From Phormidium tenue FACHB-886 (lineage in GTDB: Bacteria > Cyanobacteriota > Cyanobacteriia > Elainellales > Elainellaceae), in contig NZ_JACXWX010000041.1 of the NCBI RefSeq assembly GCF_014764505.1, positions 1 to 40,717 of the forward strand: DNA of 40,717 nt, in the 5' to 3' direction. The notes beneath the pieces are model-generated. The model did not search any database. It was not told the DNA's origin and saw nothing but the letters and a program-made list of their open reading frames with translations. Position 1 is the stretch's first letter. Every line of letters starts with the position of its first letter. A program made the translations under genes and the position numbers. This document shows, piece after piece, positions 1-8,784 of the stretch.

Positions 1-27
1 TGAGAGGGGCGCGGAGCGCCCCTCTCA
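1..27. terminator. Strong GC-rich hairpin at the window edge
   Basis: A perfect 12-bp inverted repeat (TGAGAGGGGCGC against GCGCCCCTCTCA) encloses a 3-base loop. On the plus side it is followed by CTTAAAAATC, which is not a clean T-run; the minus-side flank lies outside the window. It is probably the terminator of a gene to the left, but orientation cannot be decided here. From 28 to 278 I see no gene. Confidence 0.5.
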
Positions 28-278
28 CTTAAAAATCATCCCCCTGTTAAGCAACACCGGCATCAGGAGCAAATGAGCAAATGGGGAATGAGCTAGAGTA
101 GGTGCTCCGAAATATCTACCAGATCGCCTGACTTGAGATACACAAAATTGACATTCCTTAAATCAAGCTGCCATCAGTTTGATTACAGTCAGCTTGATAG
201 TTGAGAATGTGACTATTTTTTAATTCAACGGCTGCCTAGTAGGTGTCCGAGAAGTTGTTTGAGTCGCCCGCAACTTTT

Positions 279-1739
279 CTAGAGATCTGCAATTTCTCCA
301 TCCGATGCCACTATTGAACTAGCAGATGTTGGAGACTGAGGCAACAACCAACTGAGCAGAATTGCCGCTAAACCGCCTGTCGAAGTTGCAGAGGCAAACA
401 TATTTCTAATAATGGCGGGCTGGTTATTAAATAGCTCTGGTACAAACACAACCCCTAATCCCAACGCTAGCGAACCTGCAATGATAATTGTGGCACGACG
501 ATCTAGATTCTCAGACGCGACAATCCTGACTCCAGCAACTGCGATCGAACCAAACATGACAGTAGTTGCTCCGCCTAAAACAGGCTGAGGAATAGACTGG
601 AAGACGCCGCTAACAATAGGCAATAGCCCCAATAGCACCAGAATACCTGAGACAAAGAACCCAACATAGCGGCTGCCTACACCCGTCATTTGGATGACAC
701 CTGTGTTCTGGCTAAATGTGGTGATGGGAAAGGTATTGAGTAATGCTGCTAAAGAAGAATTTAACCCGTCCGCTAGCACTCCAGCTTTAATCCGACGGAT
801 GTAAACGGAACCTGAAATGGGTTCTTTAGAAACAACAGAAGTGGCAGTCATGTCGCCTACCGATTCAATGGCAGTTAGCGGGTAGAGAATCAAAAATGGA
901 ATCAGGGCACTGAAATCAAAACTCATGCCATAGCGGAATGGAACAGGTACGCTAATAAGTGGAAGATCATTGAAAATATTGAAATTTACCATGCCCATGA
1001 ATGCAGAAACGATATAGCCAACGAGCAAGCCAATGGCGATCGCCCCCATTCGGATATATTGATTCTTAGCTAGCGTCAAAACAATCACGATCAAAAACAC
1101 GCCACCACCCAGCGCAATGTTCTGGGCATTCGCAAACGTATTGTTCTGTAATGCTGCCGTGCCGCCGCCCATACTAGTAACGCCCGTTTTGAGCAGACTC
1201 AGCCCAATCAGCATTACCAAAGTCCCTGATACAATCGGCGTGACGATTTTGCTTAGCAGATGCAAAAACCGGCTCAGAATCACATTGGCAAACGCACCAA
1301 AAAAGCAAACGCCAAAAATTAGCGCCAGTGCCTGCTCTGGTGTCCTTCCGGCTTGAATACCAGTGCTTGCCACGCCCAAGATGGCACCAAGAAATGCAAA
1401 GCTAGTGCCCTGTAAGCTGAGCAAGCCCGATCCTACAGGACCAAAGGTTTTGCACTGAATAAAAGTGCAGATGCCAGAGGCAAACAGCGACATACTGATA
1501 ACAAAGCTTGTGTTAGCGGCATCAAGTCCTAGGCTGGTGCTAATGATCAACGGTGGTGTCACAATACCAACGAACGCTGCCAAAACGTGCTGCACAGCAA
1601 CAAAGATGGACTCAACCAACGGCGGTTTATCATATAGCTTATAGATCAGTTCTGAACCCGTTGCCGATAGCTCTGGAAAACCTTGAGCTTCAGGTAATTC
1701 AGCTTGCTGCGAAGTACCAATTTCTTCTTGCTGTGCCAT
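279..1739 (-). CDS. NCS2-family xanthine/uracil permease
   Basis: An inner-membrane nucleobase:cation symporter of the nucleobase-ascorbate transporter (NAT/NCS2) family. The protein has about a dozen hydrophobic segments, the TM8 signature ESVGD, and the family motif QNTGVIQMTG, matching Q-N-x-G-x(4)-T-[RKG]. The Q at the first position, rather than the E of UraA, points to xanthine or urate rather than uracil. LSLQGTSFAFLGAILG is the usual TM3 motif. I start it at the ATG at 1739 (MAQQEEIG, 486 aa), with GGAAG about a dozen bases upstream. An in-frame ATG at 1811 would add 24 residues with no homology-like character. It stands alone, with no purine-catabolism neighbours, so the substrate is inferred from the motif only. 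Confidence 0.85.
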   Translation of the reverse strand: MAQQEEIGTSQQAELPEAQGFPELSATGSELIYKLYDKPPLVESIFVAVQHVLAAFVGIVTPPLIISTSLGLDAANTSFVISMSLFASGICTFIQCKTFGPVGSGLLSLQGTSFAFLGAILGVASTGIQAGRTPEQALALIFGVCFFGAFANVILSRFLHLLSKIVTPIVSGTLVMLIGLSLLKTGVTSMGGGTAALQNNTFANAQNIALGGGVFLIVIVLTLAKNQYIRMGAIAIGLLVGYIVSAFMGMVNFNIFNDLPLISVPVPFRYGMSFDFSALIPFLILYPLTAIESVGDMTATSVVSKEPISGSVYIRRIKAGVLADGLNSSLAALLNTFPITTFSQNTGVIQMTGVGSRYVGFFVSGILVLLGLLPIVSGVFQSIPQPVLGGATTVMFGSIAVAGVRIVASENLDRRATIIIAGSLALGLGVVFVPELFNNQPAIIRNMFASATSTGGLAAILLSWLLPQSPTSASSIVASDGEIADL

Positions 1740-1956
1740 ATTTTTGCGATCGCTTCCTAAGCTTCCACAACTTTGCTTAAAGCTAAGCCGCTGTATTGTA
1801 AGCGCCAGCAAAGACCCTAAAAAGTAGCTGCAGTTACATAAAAAGCTCGAATTTCAGGGTTTTCTCCTCATAAACAGTGAATTGCAAACGATCGCTATGT
1901 ATGGCTCATTTACCAATATTTTACCGCGCAGTTACCAGCGGTAAAAATCTATCGGA

Positions 1957-1986
1957 ACGGAAAATCAGCCGGAAGATTCGGCTGAT
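1957..1986 (-). terminator. Probable rho-independent terminator of azoR
   Basis: A perfect 8-bp stem (ATCAGCCG/CGGCTGAT at 1964-1971 and 1979-1986) with a 7-base loop is followed on the minus strand by TTTTCC. It lies about 150 bp downstream of the azoreductase stop, in the 400-bp gap before the permease. Apart from this hairpin and the tandem repeat, I see nothing in that gap. Confidence 0.45.
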
Positions 1987-2009
1987 AATACTGGTTATCG
2001 CTTCTAATT

Positions 2010-2065
2010 GAAAGGTTTGCAGCCATGTCATAACTTTGAAAGGTTTGCAGCCATGTCATAACTTT
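2010..2065. repeat. Perfect 2 x 28-bp tandem repeat
   Basis: Two exact copies (2010-2037 and 2038-2065) beginning GAAAGGTTTGCAGCC and ending AACTTT. They are non-coding and lie between the azoR stop and its probable terminator, so they fall in the azoR 3' UTR. It looks like a slippage duplication; no function is visible. Confidence 0.85.
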
Positions 2066-2138
2066 GATGACTTTGTTCGATCCATCGCTACGTAACCTGT
2101 TGGAATGTCCTCAAATCTACCGCGACCTCTAGTACTCA

Positions 2139-2771
2139 CTATCCAACGGCTAGCTCAACAATTTTGGCACGAGCATCTGCAATGGACTCAGCTAATTTTT
2201 GCCCACCATACTCATCGTTTTCCACATGAATAAAGGTGATATCCGTAATGCCCATAAATCCAAAAATAGTTACCAAGTAGGGATCGTGGTGATTCATTTT
2301 TTCGTAGCGCCCACCAGGTTGAAAGCCAGAATCACCCCGTGCTTCGATGACAAACATTTTCTTACCCAGTACTAAAGGCTTGTAAGCGTTTGCAGCATCA
2401 TCAGGTTCAAATGCAACTGTTCGCCCAATTCGAACAATCTGGTCAATATAAGCCTTGAATCCGCTGGGAACGCTGAAATTATACATGGGAACACCAACAA
2501 CGTAGATATCAGCCGCTAAAAATTCATCGACTAGCTGCTCACTGAGGCGAATCGCTTCTTGAAGCTGCGGTGTATGTTGTTCTGATGGCGAAAAAGCAGC
2601 CGCAATCCAGGGTTCATCAACATGAGGAATAGGATCGCGCCCAACATCTCGATAAGCGATCGTATCGTTGGGATGTTGCTGTTTCCACTGTTCAACAAAC
2701 TCACGGGTCATACGACGAGAATGGGAACGTTCACCACGCGGACTTGCATCAATGTGCAATAGATGTGCCAT
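2139..2771 (-). CDS. azoR: FMN-dependent NADH-azoreductase
   Basis: A cytosolic flavodoxin-fold enzyme that reduces azo compounds and quinones with NADH, using FMN. At 210 aa it has the usual AzoR length and every landmark: the N-terminal HIDASPRGERSHSRRMTREF phosphate-binding segment, VPMYNFSVPSGFKAYIDQIVR, and GDSGFQPGG, followed by the dimerisation region ending FGFMGITDITFIHVEND. The start is supported by AGGAGA 5-6 bases before the ATG. It is divergent from an AraC-type regulator at 2931, the classic arrangement for a regulator controlling its neighbour. A role in quinone or electrophile detoxification is inferred from the family. Confidence 0.93.
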   Translation of the reverse strand: MAHLLHIDASPRGERSHSRRMTREFVEQWKQQHPNDTIAYRDVGRDPIPHVDEPWIAAAFSPSEQHTPQLQEAIRLSEQLVDEFLAADIYVVGVPMYNFSVPSGFKAYIDQIVRIGRTVAFEPDDAANAYKPLVLGKKMFVIEARGDSGFQPGGRYEKMNHHDPYLVTIFGFMGITDITFIHVENDEYGGQKLAESIADARAKIVELAVG

Positions 2772-2818
2772 AGTTTCTCCTGTCCGGTTACTGTTTTAGC
2801 TTAGGTGAATGACTCATG

Positions 2819-2856
2819 CTCAACTATCAAAATCCTGCTCAACTATCAAAATCCTG
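2819..2856. promoter_or_regulatory. 2 x 19-bp direct repeat, candidate AraC-type operator
   Basis: Two exact, abutting copies of CTCAACTATCAAAATCCTG (2819-2837 and 2838-2856) sit in the 160-bp gap between divergent azoR and the AraC-family gene. AraC-type regulators typically bind direct half-sites about two helical turns apart, so 19-20 bp spacing fits. Read on the minus strand each copy contains TTGATA and TTGAGC, so the repeat could overlap the azoR -35 region. The repeats are seen; their operator function is inferred. Confidence 0.45.
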
Positions 2857-2930
2857 CAATCAGTTTTCAGGTTGTTTGGTAGAAACTACCTGGAAGTGAA
2901 TACAATCAGAATCAGACGAATTGGGTTTGC

Positions 2931-3806
2931 ATGATGAAGACGATCGCCACCCATCCAGTTGAAACCGCCCACCTGCCAATCTTGTCGAGCCAAGCTCAGG
3001 GTTGGGAAAATATTCTGGTTGAGCAATTTCAGCAGCCTGCGGGAGAAGAAAGAAGTCATTTCAGCGAAGAACACGCCATTTGTCTGTCTTTGGCTCCCCG
3101 CCCTGTTCGGCTGCTGCAAATTAAAGGGGGCAGAACCTATGTAGGATTACACGCCAAAGGAGATGTTTCAGTAACGCCTGCCAAGACCCCGTTTTTTGCC
3201 CGTTGGGACAGTGACGACCATTGTATGCAGATTCGGATTGCGTCGCGGTTTATTCAAAGCGTGGCTAGAGAGACGATCGCTACCGATCCCGATCGGCTAG
3301 AATTGCGCCTCGAATTTCAGACTCGTGACCCACAGCTTGAGGCAATTGGCATGATGCTGCTAGCTGAACTTAGACAAGATAACTTAGGCGGAAAACTCTA
3401 TATTGAGTCGCTCGCTAACGTACTGGCAGTGCATCTGCTCAGGCAATATACTGCACCCAAATCTCGGTTTATCGTTTACGAAAGTGGCTTATCTCAGCGT
3501 CAACTTCTGCAAGTTGTAGAGTATATCAATGAATATCTTCATCAAGATATCAAATTGACCGACCTTGCTGCAGAATTGAGAATCAGCCAATCTCACTTCA
3601 GCCACCGATTCAAACAATCAATAGGCATGACTCCCTATCAATATCTGCTACAGCAGCGCATAGAACGGGCAAAGCAGTTGCTGAAACAAAGCGATCAATC
3701 AATTATGGACATTGCCCTTCTGTGCGGATTCAATAATCATAGCCATCTGAGTAAGCAGTTTCGGCAGCTGACAGGCATGACCCCAAAAGCTTACCGAGAG
3801 AATTAA
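2931..3806 (+). CDS. AraC-family transcriptional regulator (azoR-linked)
   Basis: A 291-aa protein with a variable N-terminal domain and the double helix-turn-helix AraC domain in the last ~100 residues. The first HTH is LTDLAAELRISQSHFSHRF. The second ends with the family signature IMDIALLCGFNNHSHLSKQF followed by RQLTGMTPKAYR. The N-terminal ~180 residues resemble the sensor half of cyanobacterial AraC regulators and show no clear catalytic motif. Two adjacent ATGs (2931, 2934) are possible starts. TACAAT at 2901-2906 is a plausible -10. Because it diverges from azoR across a direct repeat, it probably regulates azoR in response to a redox-active or electrophilic compound. Confidence 0.9.
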   Translation: MMKTIATHPVETAHLPILSSQAQGWENILVEQFQQPAGEERSHFSEEHAICLSLAPRPVRLLQIKGGRTYVGLHAKGDVSVTPAKTPFFARWDSDDHCMQIRIASRFIQSVARETIATDPDRLELRLEFQTRDPQLEAIGMMLLAELRQDNLGGKLYIESLANVLAVHLLRQYTAPKSRFIVYESGLSQRQLLQVVEYINEYLHQDIKLTDLAAELRISQSHFSHRFKQSIGMTPYQYLLQQRIERAKQLLKQSDQSIMDIALLCGFNNHSHLSKQFRQLTGMTPKAYREN

Positions 3807-3906
3807 ATCTATCGAAGACGATTGAAAAAGATAAACCCATATTGTTAGCCTGTATCTCCGGAACCATTCTGATATCCTGCCCTTGAGAGAGGAAAACGAG
3901 TAAAAA

Positions 3907-5715
3907 TTGCGGTTGAATAAAATCACTCATCGTTACTTGTTGATGCCTGACTCAACCGCCACCAGTCCTGATACGCCTTCTCTGGCAGTCAATGCCTTCC
4001 AACGGTTTGCGATCGCTGCCGAACAGATTGCCGCAACTCCCAAGCGGCTTACAAAAGCCGCTATTCTGGGAGACTACCTTGCTGCCCTATCAGATGATGA
4101 TTTGCGTCTGGCGGCTCGTTATTTTGCGGGTTCTCCCTTTCCCCAATTTGATCAGCGAGTCCTGCAGGTAGGCGGTTCAGCGCTGATGAGCGCACTTGCC
4201 ACGGTGAGCAAAGCAGCACCTAATATGCTGCAAGCAGAACTGGTGAAACGGGGGGATCTGGGAGATGTGGCAGGGGATGTTTTACCAGATTCAGCTGCCC
4301 CAACATTGACTTTGTCAAAGGTTGGCGAAACGTTTGCATCCCTAGTCGAAACACGTGGCAATAAACGCAAGGTAGAGGGGATTGTTCATCTACTGCAGCA
4401 GGCAACCCCTCTGGAAGCGAAATACCTAATTAAATTAATGGCAGGAGATTTGCGGATCGGGCTGCGCGAAGGTGCAGTGGAGGATGCGATTGCCCGTTTA
4501 GCCCAGCAGGAGGTGTCACGGATCCAGTGGACAAACATGCTCCTGGGAGATATTGGGGAAACGGCAGTGCTATCGCGGCACAATCAGTTAGATACCGCGC
4601 AAATGCGGCTGTTTCATCCGATCAAATTCATGCTTGCTAGCCCAGTCGATGATTTCGCTGAAATAACGCGACGGATGCCCGCAGGGTTTGCAGTGGAGGA
4701 CAAGTACGATGGCATTCGCGCTCAGGCTCACGTTGCTCCCACTCGTTCAGATAACCCTCTATTGCTGCATGGGGTCACATTTGCGGGCATTCGGGTTGCT
4801 CTGTTCTCCCGCACGCTGGATGAAATTACTCCCACCTTTCCCGATCTGGTGCAGCCGCTGGCATCGATGAAGCCAAGCGCATTTGGCATGGGTGCTAGCG
4901 CTGGGCTGATTTTGGATGGCGAAATTGTGCCGTTTCGGGATGAACGCATCCTGCCCTTTCAAGCGCTACAGAAGCGGCTGGGGCGAAAAACATTGACAGA
5001 AGACCTGCTGCGATCAGTACCTGTAGCATTCATCGCCTATGACATCTTGTACCGCGATGGGCAAGTGTTGATCGAAGAACCCTACGAGGTGCGGCAAGCG
5101 ATACTGGAATCCCTCAGTCTAGAATCTCCTGTGCTGCGGCGGGCAGTCTCGCAGCAATTCTCAGATGTGGCAGCTCTGGATCAGGAGTTTCAGGCAGCCC
5201 GCGATCGCGGCAATGAAGGATTGATGATTAAACACTTGCAGTCTACCTATAAACCAGGTAAGCGGGGGAAAGACTGGCTGAAGGTAAAACGAGCGATCGC
5301 CACTTTGGATGTGGTCATTACTGCTGCCGAAGTGGGAACTGGGAAACGCAGCCGTTTTCTGTCAGACTACACCTTTGCCGTACGTGCTAGTGAGGCTGAT
5401 CCAACTCTGCTCAATATAGGTAAAGCCTATTCCGGGCTGACGGATGCTGAAGTGCAAGAACTTTCTGACTGGCTGAAAGCTCATACACTGCAAGAGTTTG
5501 CGCATGGTAGAGTCCGAACGGTAGAGCCGAAAATTGTGCTGGAGGTGACCTTCGATCGCGTGCAAGCTTCAAAGCGGCATAAAAGTGGCTATGCGCTCCG
5601 GTTTCCCCGCATTCTTCGCATCCGCTCCGACAAACCACCGGAGGAAATCGATACGCTGGAAACCGTTCGCCAATTAGCTGCAGAAATGCAAGAAGCGGAA
5701 GAATCACTGGGTTAG
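3907..5715 (+). CDS. ATP-dependent DNA ligase (accessory)
   Basis: Seals nicks in duplex DNA using ATP; bacteria carry such enzymes in addition to the essential NAD-dependent LigA. An N-terminal DNA-binding domain (about residues 20-215, including GDLRIGLREGAVEDAIA) is followed by the adenylation domain. The nucleotidyl-acceptor Lys is in motif I, EDKYDGIRAQAH, at about K266. LILDGEIVPF is motif III, NEGLMIKHLQSTYKPGKRG corresponds to motif IV, and KDWLKVKR is motif V. An OB-fold C-terminus ends RFPRILRIRSDKPPEEIDT. This order is that of the archaeal/LigB-like class, not LigD; no Ku or polymerase domain is nearby. The open frame begins with TTG at 3907; an ATG at 3943 (MPDSTAT) would give 590 aa and is an equally good start. 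Confidence 0.92.
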   Translation: MRLNKITHRYLLMPDSTATSPDTPSLAVNAFQRFAIAAEQIAATPKRLTKAAILGDYLAALSDDDLRLAARYFAGSPFPQFDQRVLQVGGSALMSALATVSKAAPNMLQAELVKRGDLGDVAGDVLPDSAAPTLTLSKVGETFASLVETRGNKRKVEGIVHLLQQATPLEAKYLIKLMAGDLRIGLREGAVEDAIARLAQQEVSRIQWTNMLLGDIGETAVLSRHNQLDTAQMRLFHPIKFMLASPVDDFAEITRRMPAGFAVEDKYDGIRAQAHVAPTRSDNPLLLHGVTFAGIRVALFSRTLDEITPTFPDLVQPLASMKPSAFGMGASAGLILDGEIVPFRDERILPFQALQKRLGRKTLTEDLLRSVPVAFIAYDILYRDGQVLIEEPYEVRQAILESLSLESPVLRRAVSQQFSDVAALDQEFQAARDRGNEGLMIKHLQSTYKPGKRGKDWLKVKRAIATLDVVITAAEVGTGKRSRFLSDYTFAVRASEADPTLLNIGKAYSGLTDAEVQELSDWLKAHTLQEFAHGRVRTVEPKIVLEVTFDRVQASKRHKSGYALRFPRILRIRSDKPPEEIDTLETVRQLAAEMQEAEESLG

Positions 5716-5717
5716 AG

Positions 5718-5737
5718 ATAAATTGGCGCCAATTTAT
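5718..5737. repeat. Perfect 20-bp palindrome after the ligase gene
   Basis: ATAAATTGGCGCCAATTTAT is perfectly self-complementary and starts 3 bases after the ligase stop. It has no loop and no T-run, so it is not a standard terminator. About 70 bp further (5800-5830) there is an imperfect AAGATC/AAGACC short tandem run. Confidence 0.7.
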
Positions 5738-5850
5738 AGGAGGAGACGGGCTAAAAATCGGGGAAGGTGGATGCTAAGCTGCACACTGAGGCGATCGCAA
5801 TCAAGATCAAGACCAAGACCAAGATCAGTTAGAGACCACTAAATTCAGTT

Positions 5851-6747
5851 TTATGTCAGCGTTACTTTTCCCAGCAGTGACAGAATTTTCTCTTGCACGA
5901 ACTGCGAAAACGAAGTGGGTGTCGTTGTTGCTGAGGTGCGAGACTCGGCGGGAGTATACTCAGGATTGCCCAGTCCGCGCCACATTTCTACATAATCATC
6001 TGCCACGTTTTCACTCGCGCCTATCTGTAGCAAACCCTGCCGAAATTGGTCAGACGTGGTTTGAATATGGTTGATTGAACGTCCTAACACTTGACTCAAA
6101 ATCGCCGCTGCTTCATCAAAGCTTAAATCTGCTGGGCCGTGCAGTCCTAGTACAGATTGCCCATGCCAATCCTGCTGCAACAGCAGTTTTGCGGCAACAT
6201 CAGCAATATCTTGAGTGGCAATCATGGCGAGACGGCGATCGCCTGCGATCGGCAAGAATATACTATTTGCAGTTTGAATGACCTCAAGCTGCATCAGATA
6301 ATTCTCCATGAAGAAGCCTGGTCGTAAATGAACAACGTTGGATGCTACTGCATTCAACCGCTGCTCAACTCCGTATAACCCAGATATCGGACCCATACCG
6401 CCAGATGAATGAGCGCCATTACTAGAAAGGTTGACCACATAGGGAATGTGATTGGCTTGAACGGCAGCAGCGGCAGCATCTCCTACCTGATGCTGATACA
6501 CTCGAAAATCTGAAGCACCAAAGTTGTAAGGCACAATCCAATACAGCGCTTCTGCGCCTTGCGTTGCTTGTGACACAAATTGGATATCCTCAAGCAAACC
6601 CTGCCGCACAGCAGCATTCTGGCGAACAACAGGATGCAACTTTTCAGGATTTCTGACTAAAACAGTGACTTCTGCTCCGGCTTCAATCAACAATTGGGCA
6701 ATCCGCCCACCTGTGTTTCCGGTAGCTCCGGCAATGGCGATCGTCAT
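5851..6747 (-). CDS. NmrA-like NAD(P)-binding oxidoreductase (atypical SDR)
   Basis: A 298-aa Rossmann-fold protein. MTIAIAGATGNTGGRIAQLL carries the GxxGxxG dinucleotide motif (G7, G10, G13), and VTVLVRNPEKL shows the Arg typical of NADPH-preferring NmrA/SDR_a enzymes. The usual SDR catalytic YxxxK is absent: the equivalent segment reads LYGVEQRL. That places it with the atypical NAD(P)H-binding or quinone-oxidoreductase-2-like group rather than with classical dehydrogenases. The start is supported by TTGGAG 8 bases upstream. It is divergent from a cupin-AraC regulator at 6864, which probably controls it. The substrate is unknown. Confidence 0.85.
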   Translation of the reverse strand: MTIAIAGATGNTGGRIAQLLIEAGAEVTVLVRNPEKLHPVVRQNAAVRQGLLEDIQFVSQATQGAEALYWIVPYNFGASDFRVYQHQVGDAAAAAVQANHIPYVVNLSSNGAHSSGGMGPISGLYGVEQRLNAVASNVVHLRPGFFMENYLMQLEVIQTANSIFLPIAGDRRLAMIATQDIADVAAKLLLQQDWHGQSVLGLHGPADLSFDEAAAILSQVLGRSINHIQTTSDQFRQGLLQIGASENVADDYVEMWRGLGNPEYTPAESRTSATTTPTSFSQFVQEKILSLLGKVTLT

Positions 6748-6863
6748 AGCGATTACTCCAAAAACTCAACCTGTTTCTAGTTATAAATCTGAGTTATTGG
6801 ACATAGAATAGTAAAAGATCCAGTTTTCCTATTCAATCGTCTAAACTTTTTTGACCTGTTCAG

Positions 6864-7817
6864 ATGGATGCACTCAGTGAGATCCTTAAATCCGTCAAGC
6901 TCCATAGCACGGTGCATTGTCGCTCTCAATTCTCAGCACCTTGGGGAGTCCAGATTGAGTCGATGATAGATGCCTCATTTCATGTGGTGATGCGAGGCAA
7001 CTGCTGGCTTGAAGTGGAAGGGGTAGATGCCCAAATTCCACTAGTTGGGGGTGATTTAGTGGTGCTGCCGAGGGGCGTTGCTCATACCCTGCGCGATCGC
7101 CCTGATAGTCCTACGGTGATGCTAAGAGCGTTATTAGCCGATCGTCCCTGTCAGGGACAATTGACGCTGAACTATGGTGGAGGTGGAACAGTCACCACGG
7201 TTTTATGTGGCAAAGCCAGTTTTGAGAACCACGAGATTAATCCTCTGCTAGCTGCTCTGCCGCCTTTAGTATTGATTAAAGGGGAAGAAGGGCAGGCAGT
7301 GGAGTGGTTGGATTCGACGCTACAGTTTATTGCTTGTGAAACAGCATCCAATCGTCCGGGTGCCGAAATGATGATCACCTACCTGTCCAATGTTCTGTTC
7401 ATTCAGGCGGTGCGAGCATACCTTACCACTTTGAAGCAGCAAGACGATGGTGGTTGGCTACGGGCACTGGTCGATCCACAGCTCAGCACTGCTCTGGCGT
7501 TGATTCATCAACACCCTGGGACAGATTGGACGGTGGAGAGTTTGGCAAAGCAAGTGAGCATGTCTCGCTCTGGCTTTGCAGCACGATTCAAATGGTTGAT
7601 GGGGGAAGCACCGTTGCAATATATCACTCGTTGGCGGATGTACCGAGCAGTCGAGCTATTGCGATCGGGTAACTTGAATGTGGCAGAGATTGCCGAACGA
7701 GTAGGCTATGATTCTGAGACTGCTTTCAGCAAAGCATTTAAACGCCAAATGGGACAGCCTCCTAACCAATACCGTAAGCAAGGCAAGGTTTCCTCAATAG
7801 CGATATCTAAACTTTGA
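6864..7817 (+). CDS. AraC-family regulator with cupin sensor domain
   Basis: A 317-aa regulator. Residues ~5-190 form a Cupin_6-type (AraC_binding-like) domain: MRGNCWLEVEG, then LVGGDLVVLPRGVAHTLRD, which keeps the conserved P-x-G-x-x-H turn. The C-terminal ~100 residues are the AraC DNA-binding domain with two HTHs, WTVESLAKQVSMSRSGFAAR and NVAEIAERVGYDSETAFSKA, ending FKRQMGQPPNQYR. Regulators of this architecture usually sit opposite the oxidoreductase they control. Here the partner is the NmrA-like SDR 116 bp away. No strong Shine-Dalgarno precedes the ATG. Confidence 0.9.
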   Translation: MDALSEILKSVKLHSTVHCRSQFSAPWGVQIESMIDASFHVVMRGNCWLEVEGVDAQIPLVGGDLVVLPRGVAHTLRDRPDSPTVMLRALLADRPCQGQLTLNYGGGGTVTTVLCGKASFENHEINPLLAALPPLVLIKGEEGQAVEWLDSTLQFIACETASNRPGAEMMITYLSNVLFIQAVRAYLTTLKQQDDGGWLRALVDPQLSTALALIHQHPGTDWTVESLAKQVSMSRSGFAARFKWLMGEAPLQYITRWRMYRAVELLRSGNLNVAEIAERVGYDSETAFSKAFKRQMGQPPNQYRKQGKVSSIAISKL

Positions 7818-7902
7818 ACGGATGTATGTGGATCATAATCTAACGATCGGTTTTGATGCACCGATTAATGCCGCTTCATCCATGTCAAAATTCTTAATTT
7901 AC

Positions 7903-7934
7903 AGCTCATCTATTAACGCCATAATAGATGAGCT
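7903..7934. terminator. Hairpin between convergent genes
   Basis: A perfect 13-bp inverted repeat (AGCTCATCTATTA/TAATAGATGAGCT) with a 6-base loop lies between the convergent AraC gene (+) and the pentapeptide gene (-). There is no long T-run on either side, but the position suits a bidirectional terminator. Confidence 0.55.
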
Positions 7935-7949
7935 TCCTCTGATACTTGC

Positions 7950-8411
7950 CTAGCGCAGGTTTGCTTCATGAAGATCTGCTGCTTCCAAATTCGCCCCACT
8001 CAGATCTGCTTCTGCCAAATTTGCTTTTGCCAAATTTGCTCCTGTCAGGTCTGCTTCACTCAAGTCTGCCTCACTCAGGTCTGCTTTTTCCAAGTCTGCT
8101 GCCTTTAAATCTGCCTGATTCAGAATGGAGTGATCGAGAATGGCTCCTTCTAAAATTGCCTCATCAAGAACTGCATCACTTAGATTGGCACCCTGCAAAT
8201 TTGCTTGGGTTAGATCTGCACCTTTGAGGGTGGCTCCACTTAAATCCACTTGGTTCAGATTTGCTCGCTGCAGGTTTGCTCCGTCTAGCATTGCCCCATG
8301 TAGAACTGCACTACTAAGATCGATGCCTTCAAGTGCAGCGCCTCTTAGGTCAACAACACTAAAATCTCGCTCTCCAGCGGCGTATCTTTGTTTCAATTCT
8401 TCTACATTCAT
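7950..8411 (-). CDS. Pentapeptide-repeat protein
   Basis: A 153-aa protein. After ~18 residues (MNVEELKQRYAAGERDF) nearly the whole chain follows A(D/N)LXX in register, for example GADLTQANLQGANL and ADLSEADLSEADLTGANL, about 25 repeats. Such repeats fold into a square right-handed beta-helix. Members range from gyrase-protecting DNA mimics to proteins of unknown role, and cyanobacteria carry dozens. There are no membrane segments or fused domains. GGAG lies 8 bases upstream of the ATG. Function is not assignable; fold confidence is high. Confidence 0.92.
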   Translation of the reverse strand: MNVEELKQRYAAGERDFSVVDLRGAALEGIDLSSAVLHGAMLDGANLQRANLNQVDLSGATLKGADLTQANLQGANLSDAVLDEAILEGAILDHSILNQADLKAADLEKADLSEADLSEADLTGANLAKANLAEADLSGANLEAADLHEANLR

Positions 8412-8784
8412 CTTTAAGCTCCGTCTCTCTGTAGCTCGGTTTTCCTATAGCCAGGATTTGGTTATCGCATGTAAGTTATACCTCACCGTACTTCAGCGAG
8501 GATGAACAAACCCCTCTCTAAAGGTACACTTTAGCGGCAGAATTTCAGGTTATTTAGCTCTTAATGAGAGATAAAAAGGTGAATAAAATTTTCTGTAGAA
8601 TGTATTAAAAAAGCGCAAGAAACAAATAATCGATTAATTAGAGCGATAGCTCAATTGAGAATTGACGGCACAAAATTTTTAGATATGGGAAGTATAATCA
8701 AAGCGACTCTATCAACTTAATCTAGATGCAAAGGAAAGGTAGTTAGAGAAGCCCTGCCTCAGAATGCAGGAGCACCTGAAAACT
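8412..8784. other. Intergenic, nothing recognised
   Basis: An AT-rich stretch upstream of the pentapeptide gene. It should hold that gene's promoter at its left end. I found no convincing ORF, RNA or repeat. Confidence 0.4.

Noticed and set aside
3907-3942. ATP-dependent ligase as part of a Ku/LigD end-joining operon
   Set aside because: No Ku, polymerase or phosphoesterase domain is present in or beside the gene.
7946-8505. Two plus-strand ORFs rich in Leu/Pro or Ala/Arg opposite the pentapeptide gene
   Set aside because: Their apparent repeats are the complement of the A(D/N)LXX codon periodicity; no ribosome sites and no family resemblance.
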